A DNA stretch of 36,714 nt from Ruminococcus sp. (GCF_024691275.1 NZ_JAILNU010000075.1:1-36714), one strand, 5' to 3'; shown: positions 1-7,720, counted from the first letter of the stretch. Notes: generated by a model not told the origin, from the letters alone. Program-made: numbers and translations.

Positions 1-64
1 AATCGCTTATCAGCTCTCTTCTTGCACGCTGCTCTTCTGTTTCGTTTCTTCGCCTTCTGCTCAT
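1..64 (-). CDS. Start of a probable IS transposase (cut by window edge)
   Basis: Only the first 21 codons are in the window. They begin MSRRRRNETEEQRARREL, a basic then charged start. A strong GGAGG ribosome site (minus strand, 73-77) lies 8 bases before the ATG at 62-64. The upstream sequence contains TTGTGTAAAC, which resembles the ends of IS256 (Mutator) family elements, where the transposase promoter lies next to the terminal inverted repeat. I infer a transposase of that type. The coding part seen is too short to prove it, and a regulator or recombinase is possible. Confidence 0.45.
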   Translation of the reverse strand, partial: MSRRRRNETEEQRARRELISD

Positions 65-69
65 AATTA

Positions 70-117
70 AAACCTCCGAAGTAGTGTCTCTTCTATTATA
101 CACTACTTTGGAGGTTT
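70..117. repeat. 17-base inverted repeat around the -10 box
   Basis: The arms at 70-86 and 101-117 match with one mismatch, separated by 14 bases that hold the -10 box. One arm fills the -35/-10 spacer and the other covers the start of the transcript and the ribosome site. This could be an operator, or part of a transposon end. Confidence 0.6.
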
Positions 118-123
118 ACACAA
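95..123 (-). promoter_or_regulatory. Sigma-A promoter of the left-edge gene
   Basis: On the minus strand there is a -35 of TTGTGT (118-123), a 17-base spacer and a perfect TATAAT (95-100). Transcription would start about 8 bases downstream, inside one arm of a palindrome. Confidence 0.6.
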
Positions 124-173
124 ATTTTAGGATAGACTCCAGTTCCCATTCGGCGCTTTTTCTATGATACTTT

Positions 174-986
174 TTACTCATTATAGAAAGAGAAGGGAAC
201 TTCGCCTGAAATGTTTTCCTGTGAATCATGCCAATAAGCATTATAATCATCAGCCATGAAGTCTATCGTACCGCTGCCGTCCGTGTACTCTGTTGTATCA
301 CTGGTTATCGTTCCGTCCTCTGCATAGCTGACGGATCTCTTTATGCAATTGTTGTATGTCACTGTAACTGTCTCGGGAGTAGTGGTGACATTACCGCTCA
401 TTGTCCATATGGAAGAATCGGCAGCATTGCCGCTCCATGTGATCTTTATCGAAGCCTGATCCGTACCGATGCAGGAGACATTCATGATAGCCCTGCCGTT
501 AGAATAATTGCCGATGTAATTCATCATCGGATTCTGATCACCGTCTGTATCGCTGCTTTTATCAGGATAGCAGAACTGGTAGCCTGAATAGTAAGTTACA
601 GTCTTGGGAACGTTTTCGGTGGTTACAGGTTCAACAACAACTACCCAGCATCTAAATCCTTCGGGACTTGTTCCCTCTGTAACGCTGACGATATTTGCAC
701 CCGAACCTGCCAGCTCCTTTACATTGCTGACAGCTGTGGCGCGATCTACGCCGATTTTTGTGGAATTGCCGTCGGCGACAGTGCTTTATTCCTCTTTGCG
801 GTTATCGGCACTGTTTTCTGAAGCGGCTTCTGTTGTAGTCTGTGACTCGGCAGCAGTAGTCGTAACTGCTTCGGCAACAGTCGTAACAGTCGGTTTGCTC
901 ACAGATGCAGTACCCTCATTGACTTTTCCGCAGCTTGTAAGAGCAGCTGTGATAATAAGTGTTGTGATAATGTTCATTCTTTTCAT
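174..986 (-). pseudogene. Secreted lipoprotein gene interrupted by one in-frame stop
   Basis: Read on the minus strand from the ATG at 984-986, the frame is open for 270 codons except for one TAA at 786-788 (codon 67). The N-terminus is a lipoprotein signal with lipobox LTSC, followed by a Thr/Ala/Glu linker. After the stop the same frame continues for about 200 codons with normal codon use, as a compact domain with several Trp and Tyr residues. No frameshift is needed to join the two parts. The piece after the stop has no ribosome site at its first ATG. As written, only a 66-residue lipopeptide would be made. I do not recognise the C-terminal domain. Sequencing error, read-through and true decay cannot be separated from this sequence alone. 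The IS-like end lies just downstream. Confidence 0.75.
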
Positions 987-1319
987 TTTAAGATCCTCTT
1001 TCCTGCTGTTTAATGCTGTAATTGATCACTACAGCATTTTCCTCTGATGTCAGTGCTGATGTTGATATTTATTTAAGTGTATACTCCTTAGGGAGTAAGG
1101 CTTTCAAAGCATTTGCATCTGCCATGAAAGTCTGAATTGTATAACCTCTTATATAATTATGGTGATTGCGTTACAGTTTGTCAGGTATTTTTGAAACAGT
1201 CTGTTATAAAAATCAGCTGTTATTGTGCTGATTGTGGGAAAAAGATGCATCTCTGCCGTGCAGCAAGGCTGACAGAAGATCAGGGCAATAAACGTCTTAG
1301 GACGGTTATTGATGGCACA

Positions 1320-1892
1320 TTATTTATTCATAAGTCCCTTGCCTGCATTCCATGCCTGACCTACTTTTTCGCCGACAGCAAAGTAACCGCTTCTGTACTG
1401 ATCGAAGATCAGAGCATTTACCTTTTCGGGCAGTATTTTATCCTTGTCACCGACAACGTTTTCCTCAGCACTTACATTTACTATCTTGCCGACGATAGCG
1501 TGCATATTCTCGGTATTGACCTCCTCCAACAGCTCGCATTCAAGTGTTACGGGATATTCTGTAATGATCGGAGCATTGACAAACTCGCTCTTTACAGCGT
1601 GACAGCCGCTTCTCGCAAATTTATCGGTCATCTTGTTACCTGTTGCGATACCGAAGAAATCGGCAGTTTCCATATTCGGAACATCTGCAATGCTTACTGT
1701 GAACGCCTTTGTTTCCATGATGTTCTTTGTAGTTTTGTGGTCAGCGTCGATGAAGAGTGCGATCTTATCCATATCGCAGATCTGTGCCCATGCAGCGTTC
1801 ATTGCACAGATATTGCCGTCAGCTCCGTATGCTGCAATAATTGTCACCGGCATCGGGAACAGTGCAGGCTGTACGCCTAAATTCTTTCTCAT
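1320..1892 (-). CDS. Flavin reductase-like domain protein (flavoredoxin type)
   Basis: A 190-residue cytoplasmic protein of the flavin reductase-like, FMN-binding split-barrel family. The N-terminal part (MPVTIIAAYGADG, then MNAAWAQICDMDKIALFI) matches the usual opening strand and flavin contact region, followed by the TxxNI segment near HKTTKNIMETKAFTVSI. Members bind FMN and either reduce flavins with NAD(P)H or act as electron carriers. The start was set at 1892 because GGAGGTAATCAAA directly precedes that ATG. The 15 codons upstream in frame lie in the leader. It is a single gene with its own promoter. Its substrate cannot be told. Confidence 0.8.
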   Translation of the reverse strand: MRKNLGVQPALFPMPVTIIAAYGADGNICAMNAAWAQICDMDKIALFIDADHKTTKNIMETKAFTVSIADVPNMETADFFGIATGNKMTDKFARSGCHAVKSEFVNAPIITEYPVTLECELLEEVNTENMHAIVGKIVNVSAEENVVGDKDKILPEKVNALIFDQYRSGYFAVGEKVGQAWNAGKGLMNK

Positions 1893-1921
1893 TTTGATTA
1901 CCTCCGTATTAAATAATTTTA

Positions 1922-1953
1922 ACTCAATACCCGCCAAAAAGCGGATATTGAGT
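1922..1953 (-). promoter_or_regulatory. Leader hairpin of the flavin reductase gene
   Basis: A 13-base-pair stem (1922-1934 with 1941-1953, one wobble pair) with a loop of about 6 bases lies between the promoter and the ribosome site. It has no U-run straight after it, so it is more likely a stabilising or regulatory leader structure than a terminator. Confidence 0.45.
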
Positions 1954-1961
1954 ACACATTA

Positions 1962-1990
1962 ATTATACACAGTATCACCGGAAAAGTCAA
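1962..1990 (-). promoter_or_regulatory. Sigma-A promoter of the flavin reductase gene
   Basis: Minus strand: -35 TTGACT (1985-1990), 17-base spacer, -10 TATAAT (1962-1967). Confidence 0.7.
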
Positions 1991-1993
1991 TGA

Positions 1994-2203
1994 AGATGCG
2001 GCGGATCTCAGTGGGGTATCCAGCCGATATGTCGATCAAGATATGCTTTGGAAGCATATCTTGATTTGCTTATAAAGTATTTGCTATTTCTTAGGATTTG
2101 TGATAGAATAAAAGCACAGAAAGGTGAATCCGCGGCAGATATTGATGTGACAATTGAATCTTTAAATTTATCAGAGAAAGATGAGCGTTTCAGCATTATC
2201 TGA
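1994..2203 (+). pseudogene. Possible gene remnant without a start codon
   Basis: A frame open for 69 codons after a TGA at 1991. Its second half (RICDRIKAQKGES, then SLNLSEKDERFSII) reads like ordinary protein. It has no plausible start, no ribosome site, and ends in TGA at 2201. It also contains a perfect 14-base palindrome, which weakens the coding case. No family recognised. Confidence 0.25.
2035..2065. repeat. Perfect 14-base hairpin
   Basis: Arms 2035-2048 and 2052-2065 are perfectly complementary around a 3-base loop (TGG). It could be a protein-binding palindrome or a leftover terminus. No T-run follows. Confidence 0.5.
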
Positions 2204-2263
2204 CAGACTGAGCTGAAAGATCCGTCTGCTTCACCAACACGATAAAAATATCATGATCATATC

Positions 2264-2277
2264 AGTAAAGCTTTACT
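2264..2277. promoter_or_regulatory. Perfect palindrome upstream of the hydrolase gene
   Basis: AGTAAAGCTTTACT is a complete 14-base palindrome 36 bases before the ATG of the next gene, followed by the direct repeat AATCACTAATCAC. It is a plausible operator. I see no clear -35/-10 pair beside it. Confidence 0.35.
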
Positions 2278-2312
2278 AATCACTAATCACACTACATAAG
2301 AGGAGTATTAAT

Positions 2313-3500
2313 ATGAAACAAAGAAAGATCCGTCTGACAAGAATTATGATATGTCTCTGTACTGCTTTACTCACAGGCTGCGGCAATGCACCAAGCAATA
2401 CAGCTAAGAGCGATCTTGAAACACCAAATATTTCACAGCAGGAAGCATCTTCAACGGAAATGCTAAGTACTGATATGGCAGAAACAGGAGGAAATACTAT
2501 GAATTACACTGAAGATCTGGCACTTACACAGGAATGGGACAAGACTTTTCCAAAGTCTGACAAAGTAGACCACAAAAAGGTCACATTCCACAACCGCTAT
2601 GGTATCACTCTTGCAGCTGATATGTATATTCCTAAGAATGCAGAGGGAAAACTGCCTGCAATTGCTGTCAGCGGACCGTTTGGTGCAGTAAAGGAACAAT
2701 GCAGCGGCTTGTATGCACAGACTCTTGCCGAGCGTGGATTTCTGACCATAGCTTTTGATCCATCATTCACAGGTGAGAGCGGTGGTCAGCCAAGATATAT
2801 GGCTTCTCCTGATATAAATACCGAAGATTTTCAGGCAGCTGTAGATTTTCTTTCCGTTCAGGATAATGTTGATGCTGATAAGCTGGGAATATGCGGTATC
2901 TGCGGTTGGGGCGGCATGGCGATCAACGCAGCAGCTATTGATACCCGTATCAAAGCAACCGTTACAGCTACAATGTACGATATGGCACGTGTAAACGCCA
3001 ACGGATATTTTGACGAAGGGGATAATGAGGAAGCTCGTTATGCTTCAAAGAAGTCTCTCAACGCACAGCGTACAACTGACTATGCAAACGGTGAATATAC
3101 TTTGGGCGGAGGTGTAGCAGATCCTGTTCCTGATGATGCTCCTTTCTTCGTTAAAGACTACCACGATTACTATAAGACAGATCGAGGATATCATGAGCGC
3201 TCGCTTAACTCGAACGGCGGCTGGAATGTTATAGGCTGTATGTCGTTTATGAATCAGCCTATCAATACCTACAGCAGCGAGATAAGAAGTGCTGTTCTGC
3301 TTATCCACGGTGAAAAAGCACACTCATGCTATTTCAGCAAGGACGCTTATGCTGCTATGACAAAGGATAGCAAATATGCCGATAACAAAGAGCTTATGAT
3401 AATTCCTGATGCAGTTCATACGGACCTGTATGACGGCGGAGATAAAAATTATATCCCATTTGATAAGATAGAAGAGTTCTATCGCGAATATCTGAAATAA
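2313..3500 (+). CDS. Alpha/beta hydrolase lipoprotein (dienelactone hydrolase/YcjY-like)
   Basis: A 395-residue exported protein. Residues 1-23 are a lipoprotein signal with lipobox LTGC, and a Ser/Thr/Glu-rich tether runs to about 70. The hydrolase fold spans about 85-395: strand LPAIAVSGPFG (114-124), FDPSFTGESGG (148-158), nucleophile elbow GICGWGG (195-201), and a C-terminal catalytic His in DAVHTDL. The elbow has Cys197 and Trp199 where many hydrolases of this group have a CxSGG pattern. Cys may be the nucleophile, as in dienelactone hydrolase. Substrate unknown; homologues are annotated as acetyl xylan esterase-like or generic hydrolases. The ribosome site AGAGGAG lies 7 bases upstream. 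A reductase fragment follows 11 bases after the stop, so the two may have been co-transcribed. Confidence 0.8.
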   Translation: MKQRKIRLTRIMICLCTALLTGCGNAPSNTAKSDLETPNISQQEASSTEMLSTDMAETGGNTMNYTEDLALTQEWDKTFPKSDKVDHKKVTFHNRYGITLAADMYIPKNAEGKLPAIAVSGPFGAVKEQCSGLYAQTLAERGFLTIAFDPSFTGESGGQPRYMASPDINTEDFQAAVDFLSVQDNVDADKLGICGICGWGGMAINAAAIDTRIKATVTATMYDMARVNANGYFDEGDNEEARYASKKSLNAQRTTDYANGEYTLGGGVADPVPDDAPFFVKDYHDYYKTDRGYHERSLNSNGGWNVIGCMSFMNQPINTYSSEIRSAVLLIHGEKAHSCYFSKDAYAAMTKDSKYADNKELMIIPDAVHTDLYDGGDKNYIPFDKIEEFYREYLK

Positions 3501-3511
3501 GGAGAAGGAAA

Positions 3512-3670
3512 ATGGCTAAAAGAGTAATTGTAATATCATCAAGTCTCCGCAGCGGGAGCAATTCCGAAGCACTTGCAAGACAGGCTGCAAAGGGCGCAGA
3601 GGACGCAGGTCATAACGTCGAATTCATTACACTGAAGGATAAGACACTGAACTTTTGCAAAGGGTGCTGA
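3512..3670 (+). pseudogene. N-terminal fragment of an NAD(P)H-dependent FMN reductase-type flavoprotein
   Basis: 52 codons with a good GGAGAAGG ribosome site. The sequence (IVISSSLRSGSNSEAL, then FITLKDKTLNFCKGC) is the first beta-alpha-beta unit of the flavodoxin-fold reductase family that normally continues FCKGCxxC and runs to about 180 residues. Here a TGA follows directly after KGC. The downstream DNA belongs to a different gene in another frame (see 3651-4364), so this is a truncated gene made by a deletion, not a short functional one. Confidence 0.7.
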
Positions 3671-4364
3671 TGCGGAAGAAAATAATAGCAGTACTGCTGA
3701 TAACAGTTCTTCAAATACAAACAGCAGCAGTACTACAGAAATAACAGAAAGCAATTATGCAGATATTGGCGATAACAGTGAAAACATTGAAGCCACCGAG
3801 AAGGTGACGGCAACTAAAAGCAGTTCAGTTTCCGTGTATTTCAGCCGTGTCGGAAATACTGATTTTCCACAGAATGCGGACGCAGTATCAAGTGCAAGTC
3901 TCAATCTGAAAGACGGTGAGCTTAAAGGAAATGCCCAGCTTATAGCTGAATGGATAGCTGATGAAGCAGAATGTGAAACTTTTGAGATAATCACATCAGA
4001 CAAATATCCTGTTGATTATGATGCCACAGTAGAAGATGCTCATGTTGAACAGAATAAAGGTGAAAGACCTGAACTTACAGATATGCCTGACGACCTCAGC
4101 TCATATGATACTGTATGGCTTACTTTCCCTAACTGGTGGGGAGATCTTCCGATGCCTGTGTATTCTTTCTTTGACAGATATGATTTTTCGGGTAAAAAAA
4201 TAGTGGTATTCGTTACACATGAAGGCAGCGGTTTTTCAAATACCATAAATAAGATAAAAGAACTCGAACCTGATGCAAACATTATTGAGGGACTTTCTGT
4301 CAGGGGCGGATCTGTAAACGATAATGAGTCTGAAATAAGAGAGTGGGTAAAGGACAATAAATAA
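3651..4364 (+). pseudogene. Flavodoxin-like lipoprotein missing its signal sequence
   Basis: The frame is open from 3651. It begins KGADAEENNSS, a Ser/Thr/Asn-rich tether as found after a lipobox Cys, then a flavodoxin domain from about 3830: SVSVYFSRVGNT (FMN phosphate loop), YDTVWLTFPNWWGDLPMPV (flavin-stacking loop) and VVFVTHEGSGFS. No signal peptide, start codon or ribosome site precedes the tether. A GTG at 3804 could start a 186-residue cytosolic form but lacks a good ribosome site. I infer the original N-terminus was lost when a deletion joined this gene to the reductase fragment at GGGTGC (3662-3667). The flavodoxin domain itself appears intact. Confidence 0.65.
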
Positions 4365-4434
4365 TCGGGACTTATACTCTTCACTGTAGGGAATATAAAT
4401 CCATAAACCTGTACTTATTATATGGAGGCGAACT

Positions 4435-5619
4435 ATGAAAAATCTGTTTTTACTACTGACAAGCGTTGCGGTTATGAGCTTTTCTTCCTGCATTGCTGCT
4501 TCAGAAAACAATACTGTTTCCACTGAGTTATCTGCTGTTTCACTCAATGAGACAAGTAAAGCAGAGACTCTGGCGGCTGAGGGGACGGAAACGTCTTCCT
4601 CATATAAATACACTGCACAAGACGTTCGCAATTTACAGGATTTCATTCTTGCAAAGCCTGCGAAAGAGGAGCTGGCAGGAAAGCCCTATGATATGAACGG
4701 CGACGACCGTTGGGACACATTCGACCTGTGTCTTATGAGACGCAGGATACTGGAGGATACGGCTTCTAAGTCTGATAAAGATACACTTGTAGTATATTTC
4801 TCGCGCACAGGAAATACCGAAAAGATCGCACAGTACCTTATAGAGCTGACCAATGCGGACAGCTATGTTATAGAGGCAAGTGTGCCTTATACAGACGATG
4901 ATATAAAGTATCAGGACGACAGCTGCCGTGCAAACAAGGAGCAGAATGACAAGACAGTACGTCCCGGGATAGCAGTCTTGCTGCCATCTATTGACGGATA
5001 TGATACCATATTCTTAGGCTACCCGATATGGTGGGGACAAGAGCCCAGAATCATAGATACCTTCCTTGAAAGCTATGATTTTTCTGACAAGACAGTTATC
5101 CCGTTCTGCACATCAGGCAGCAGCGGTATCGCTGCAAGTGAAAAGAATATTGCAGAGCTTGTTCCTATCGGAAAACAGCTTGAAGGCAGACGTTTTCCTG
5201 CAAGCGCCGCAAAGAACTATGTGAAAGCGTGGTATGACACACTTCCGCTTAATGAAGGAAAAGAAGATATGAAGCTGAAAATATCTGTAAACGGAACAGA
5301 GCTTACTGCCTCGCTTGCTGACAGCGCCGCTGCAAAGGAGCTTGCGGAGAAGCTGAAAGCTGAGCCTGTAACAGTTACGCTGAATGAGTACGGCGGATTT
5401 GAAAAGGTCGGTAAGCTGCCGTGGGCACTTACTAAAAGCGATGAGCGTATTGTGACCGAAGCAGGCGATATTATGCTTTATCAGGGCAATCAGATGACGA
5501 TATTCTACAACTCGAATACATGGAGCTATACAAAGCTGGGACATATTGACAATATTACAGGGGAGCAACTTTCCGAGCTGTTTGGCAAGGGGAATATCAC
5601 TGTAACACTATCATATTAA
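4435..5619 (+). CDS. Lipoprotein: half-dockerin, flavodoxin and cyclophilin-like domain
   Basis: 394 residues. A signal with lipobox FSSC (Cys19) anchors it outside the membrane. Residues 58-106 form one dockerin-like helix-loop-helix with a calcium loop from D86 to D97 (DMNGDDRWDTFD). Residues 117-270 are a flavodoxin: phosphate loop SRTGNTE (123-129), YPIWWGQEP stacking loop (196-204), CTSGSSG. Residues 279-394 match the cyclophilin-like fold often fused to such flavodoxins (KISVNGTEL, LNEYGGFEKVGKLPW, QMTIFYN). It probably binds FMN at the cell surface. Partner and reaction are unknown. It shares its flavodoxin type with the broken gene just upstream, so the two may be diverged duplicates. 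The ribosome site is GGAGG, 7 bases before the ATG. Confidence 0.8.
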   Translation: MKNLFLLLTSVAVMSFSSCIAASENNTVSTELSAVSLNETSKAETLAAEGTETSSSYKYTAQDVRNLQDFILAKPAKEELAGKPYDMNGDDRWDTFDLCLMRRRILEDTASKSDKDTLVVYFSRTGNTEKIAQYLIELTNADSYVIEASVPYTDDDIKYQDDSCRANKEQNDKTVRPGIAVLLPSIDGYDTIFLGYPIWWGQEPRIIDTFLESYDFSDKTVIPFCTSGSSGIAASEKNIAELVPIGKQLEGRRFPASAAKNYVKAWYDTLPLNEGKEDMKLKISVNGTELTASLADSAAAKELAEKLKAEPVTVTLNEYGGFEKVGKLPWALTKSDERIVTEAGDIMLYQGNQMTIFYNSNTWSYTKLGHIDNITGEQLSELFGKGNITVTLSY

Positions 5620-5774
5620 AACTCAGGAATGCTTATCCGCTGTGCAGAGTGATCTATGAGCCTGTTTCAAATAAAAAATAATAAAATAATTCATAGCTGC
5701 CTTGTCTTAACGGGATTATGGTTTACGAGCCTGGATTAAAAGGTTTGTAAATGTATCCTTTGTTCTGTATGAGG

Positions 5775-5951
5775 CAGCTTTTTTCGCATAAAAGTATTGC
5801 AGAGCAGAAAAATTTATTCCGCGCAGCCTGCTATTTCTGAAATAATATGTTATAAACGGCGAGCCGCCGCAGCCTTTTTCGCGTAAAAATATTGTAGAGC
5901 AGGAAATTTTATTCCGCGCAGCTTGCTATTCCTGGAATAATATGTTATAAT
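5775..5951 (+). repeat. Imperfect tandem duplication (period 94) carrying promoters
   Basis: Copy 1 (about 5775-5856) and copy 2 (about 5869-5951) share the order GCAGCYTTTTTCGC, AGAGCAG, TTTATTCCGCGCAGC, TGCTATT, AATAATATGTTATAA. Copy 2 ends in a better promoter than copy 1. The rest of 5620-6060 shows no gene. Confidence 0.7.
5923..5951 (+). promoter_or_regulatory. Promoter of the ZIP transporter gene
   Basis: -35 TTGCTA (5923-5928), 17-base spacer, extended -10 TGTTATAAT (hexamer 5946-5951). The equivalent positions in repeat copy 1 read CTGCTA and TATAAA, so that copy is weakened. Confidence 0.6.
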
Positions 5952-6060
5952 AGTTTTTGGGTTAGAAAAGCCTAACAAAGCTTAGCTTACGCAGTATCTT
6001 TTGGTGTACTCAAAATTTAGTTTGTACATTAATAAAATAATATCAGAAAGGCGGTGCATT

Positions 6061-6843
6061 ATGCAGAAAGAAATTATAAGTGGTTTGCTGCTGCCATTTA
6101 TCGGCACAGCTGCCGGCTCGGGCTGTGTATTTTTTATGAAGCACGACCTGAGCAGAGGAGTTCAGCGTGTATTGACGGGATTTGCAGCAGGGGTAATGAC
6201 AGCTGCTTCAATATGGAGCCTTATCATTCCTGCAATGGATATGGCTGATGATAAGGGAAAGCTTGCATTTCTGCCTGCGGTGGCAGGCTTTTGGTGCGGT
6301 GTCCTGTTTCTGCTTATGCTTGACAGTCTTATCCCTCATCTTCATATGAATTCGGAAAAAGCTGAAGGTCCCAAAACGAGACTTGCCAAGACAACGATGA
6401 TGGTTCTTGCGGTGACTCTGCATAATATCCCTGAGGGAATGGCTGTGGGAATAGTATATGCAGGTTTTTTGACAGGCTCTGCTGATATGACCGCCGGCGG
6501 CGCACTGGCACTGGCTCTCGGCATTGCGATACAGAATTTCCCCGAAGGAGCTATTATTTCCATGCCGCTTCACGGAGAGGGAAAAAGCAAGGCAAAAGCC
6601 TTTGCTGACGGTGTTATTTCAGGAGCTGTAGAGCCGCTGGGAGCGCTTCTGACCATACTCTTTGCAAGTCGTTTGCTTCCAATAATGCCGTATCTGCTTA
6701 GCTTTGCCGCAGGTGCAATGATTTATGTCGTTGTGGAGGAGCTCATTCCCGAAATGTCAGAGGGTGAACACTCGAATATCGGTGTTATAATGTTTTCGGT
6801 GGGATTTACGCTTATGATGAGCCTTGATGTAGCTCTTGGATAA
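6061..6843 (+). CDS. ZIP family metal transporter
   Basis: A 260-residue membrane protein with about eight hydrophobic segments. It carries the ZIP metal-site helices: TLHNIPEGMAVG and then NFPEGAIISMP, with a later VVEELIPE helix that also supplies metal ligands. ZIP proteins bring divalent metals (zinc, often also iron or manganese) into the cytoplasm. The short form with HNIPEG and NFPEG resembles ZupT/GufA types, and the metal cannot be told from sequence. The start was set at 6061 because GGCGG precedes it and the 20 codons upstream are not membrane-like. It is a single gene. Confidence 0.85.
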   Translation: MQKEIISGLLLPFIGTAAGSGCVFFMKHDLSRGVQRVLTGFAAGVMTAASIWSLIIPAMDMADDKGKLAFLPAVAGFWCGVLFLLMLDSLIPHLHMNSEKAEGPKTRLAKTTMMVLAVTLHNIPEGMAVGIVYAGFLTGSADMTAGGALALALGIAIQNFPEGAIISMPLHGEGKSKAKAFADGVISGAVEPLGALLTILFASRLLPIMPYLLSFAAGAMIYVVVEELIPEMSEGEHSNIGVIMFSVGFTLMMSLDVALG

Positions 6844-6885
6844 AGCCAATAATCAAGAAATTGATGATCTATGGCTGTGAAATTT

Positions 6886-6928
6886 GTGCAAAAATGCCTT
6901 TGAATCTTTTTGCACGATGTGATAAAAT
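6886..6928 (+). promoter_or_regulatory. Promoter inside an inverted repeat, upstream of the CarD gene
   Basis: -35 TTGAAT (6900-6905), 17-base spacer, -10 TAAAAT (6923-6928). A perfect 9-base inverted repeat (GTGCAAAAA 6886-6894 with TTTTTGCAC 6907-6915) brackets the -35 box, as an operator would. The predicted start site falls at the edge of the MITE below. Confidence 0.5.
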
Positions 6929-6936
6929 AATATAAA

Positions 6937-7096
6937 GGGCATTTCTAAAAACCTATTTGGTCAAAGAAAAAACCAGATAGGTGCGGCAGTGGCAAGGGAA
7001 GCTCCCGAAGGCGTGCTGACGCGCTCCGAGGGAGTTTGACACAGAATATGCCGTGCATAGCTGTTTTTTCTCAAAAGTGGTTTTTTAGAGATGCCC
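6937..7096. mobile_element. 160-base MITE-like element
   Basis: The ends are GGGCATTTCTAAAAACC and its complement GGTTTTTTAGAGATGCCC, a terminal inverted repeat of about 17 bases with one substitution and one indel; similarity continues inward with gaps. It is flanked by a direct repeat TAAA (6933-6936 and 7097-7100), a 4-base target duplication. It has no ORF. Such elements are moved by a transposase encoded elsewhere; a 4-base duplication is common in IS5-type groups (inference). Confidence 0.75.
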
Positions 7097-7169
7097 TAAA
7101 GAACGTGTAGCAATTTCTGCGTAAGTCCAGTTGTTTGTTATGCGTTCTATTTTTTTTGAGGTGATACTT

Positions 7170-7667
7170 ATGTATAACGTTGATGATGTTGTAATGTACG
7201 GAACATTTGGTATATGTAAGATTATTGCGGTAGAAAAGCGGAATTTTACAGGGGAGGAACAGGAATACTTTATCCTGAGACCTGTAAATTCAGATAAAAA
7301 TGCTTTTTATGTTCCGACAGAAAACAAAGCCGCTCTCAGCAAGCTTCATTCGGTGTGCTCAAAGACAGAGGCGGACGAGCTTATTTCTCATATGAATTCA
7401 GATGAGCTTATCTGGATAGACAATGATATAAAGCGCAAGGAGGAGTACAGCAGGATATTGAAGGAGGCAGATCATCATGAGCTGATCATGCTGATAAAGA
7501 CGCTGTATCTTCGCAGAAAGGAGCTCAATGCCGTGGGAAAGAAGCTGCGGTCAGCTGATGAGAATTATCTTAATTTAGCTGAGAATATGCTTTTTGAGGA
7601 GTTTGCCTACGCCCTTGACATAGACCGCGGCGAGGTCGTTGATTACATAGAGAAGCATATAGCATAG
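7170..7667 (+). CDS. CarD/CdnL-type transcription regulator
   Basis: 165 residues. The N-terminal half (VDDVVMYGTFGICKIIAVEKR, then YFILRP and FYVPT) is the CarD_CdnL_TRCF Tudor-like domain that binds the RNA polymerase beta subunit. The C-terminal half is helical and charged, as in CarD proteins that contact promoter DNA near the open complex (YLRRKELNAVGKKLRSADENYLNLAENML). Known members tune housekeeping promoters. The start was moved to 7170, where GAGGTGA lies 5 bases upstream. The MITE lies between the likely promoter and this gene. Confidence 0.85.
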   Translation: MYNVDDVVMYGTFGICKIIAVEKRNFTGEEQEYFILRPVNSDKNAFYVPTENKAALSKLHSVCSKTEADELISHMNSDELIWIDNDIKRKEEYSRILKEADHHELIMLIKTLYLRRKELNAVGKKLRSADENYLNLAENMLFEEFAYALDIDRGEVVDYIEKHIA

Positions 7668-7684
7668 AACAGCGTATAAAAACT

Positions 7685-7720
7685 AAACTCGCCCGAGGAT
7701 AAGCCTTAGGCGAGTTTTGT
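7685..7720. terminator. Bidirectional terminator between carD-like gene and enolase
   Basis: Stem AAACTCGCC (7685-7693) with GGCGAGTTT (7709-7717), flanked by T-rich sequence on both strands. It serves two converging genes. Confidence 0.75.

Noticed and set aside
604..1047. 147-residue plus-strand ORF
   Set aside because: Mirror of the Thr/Glu-rich lipoprotein on the minus strand; no ribosome site and low-complexity product.
1137..1880. 247-residue plus-strand ORF
   Set aside because: Antisense of the flavin reductase-like gene; Cys/Tyr-rich composition is typical of a shadow frame.
5775..5951. CRISPR-like array
   Set aside because: Only two imperfect units with a 94-base period; no spacers or cas genes.
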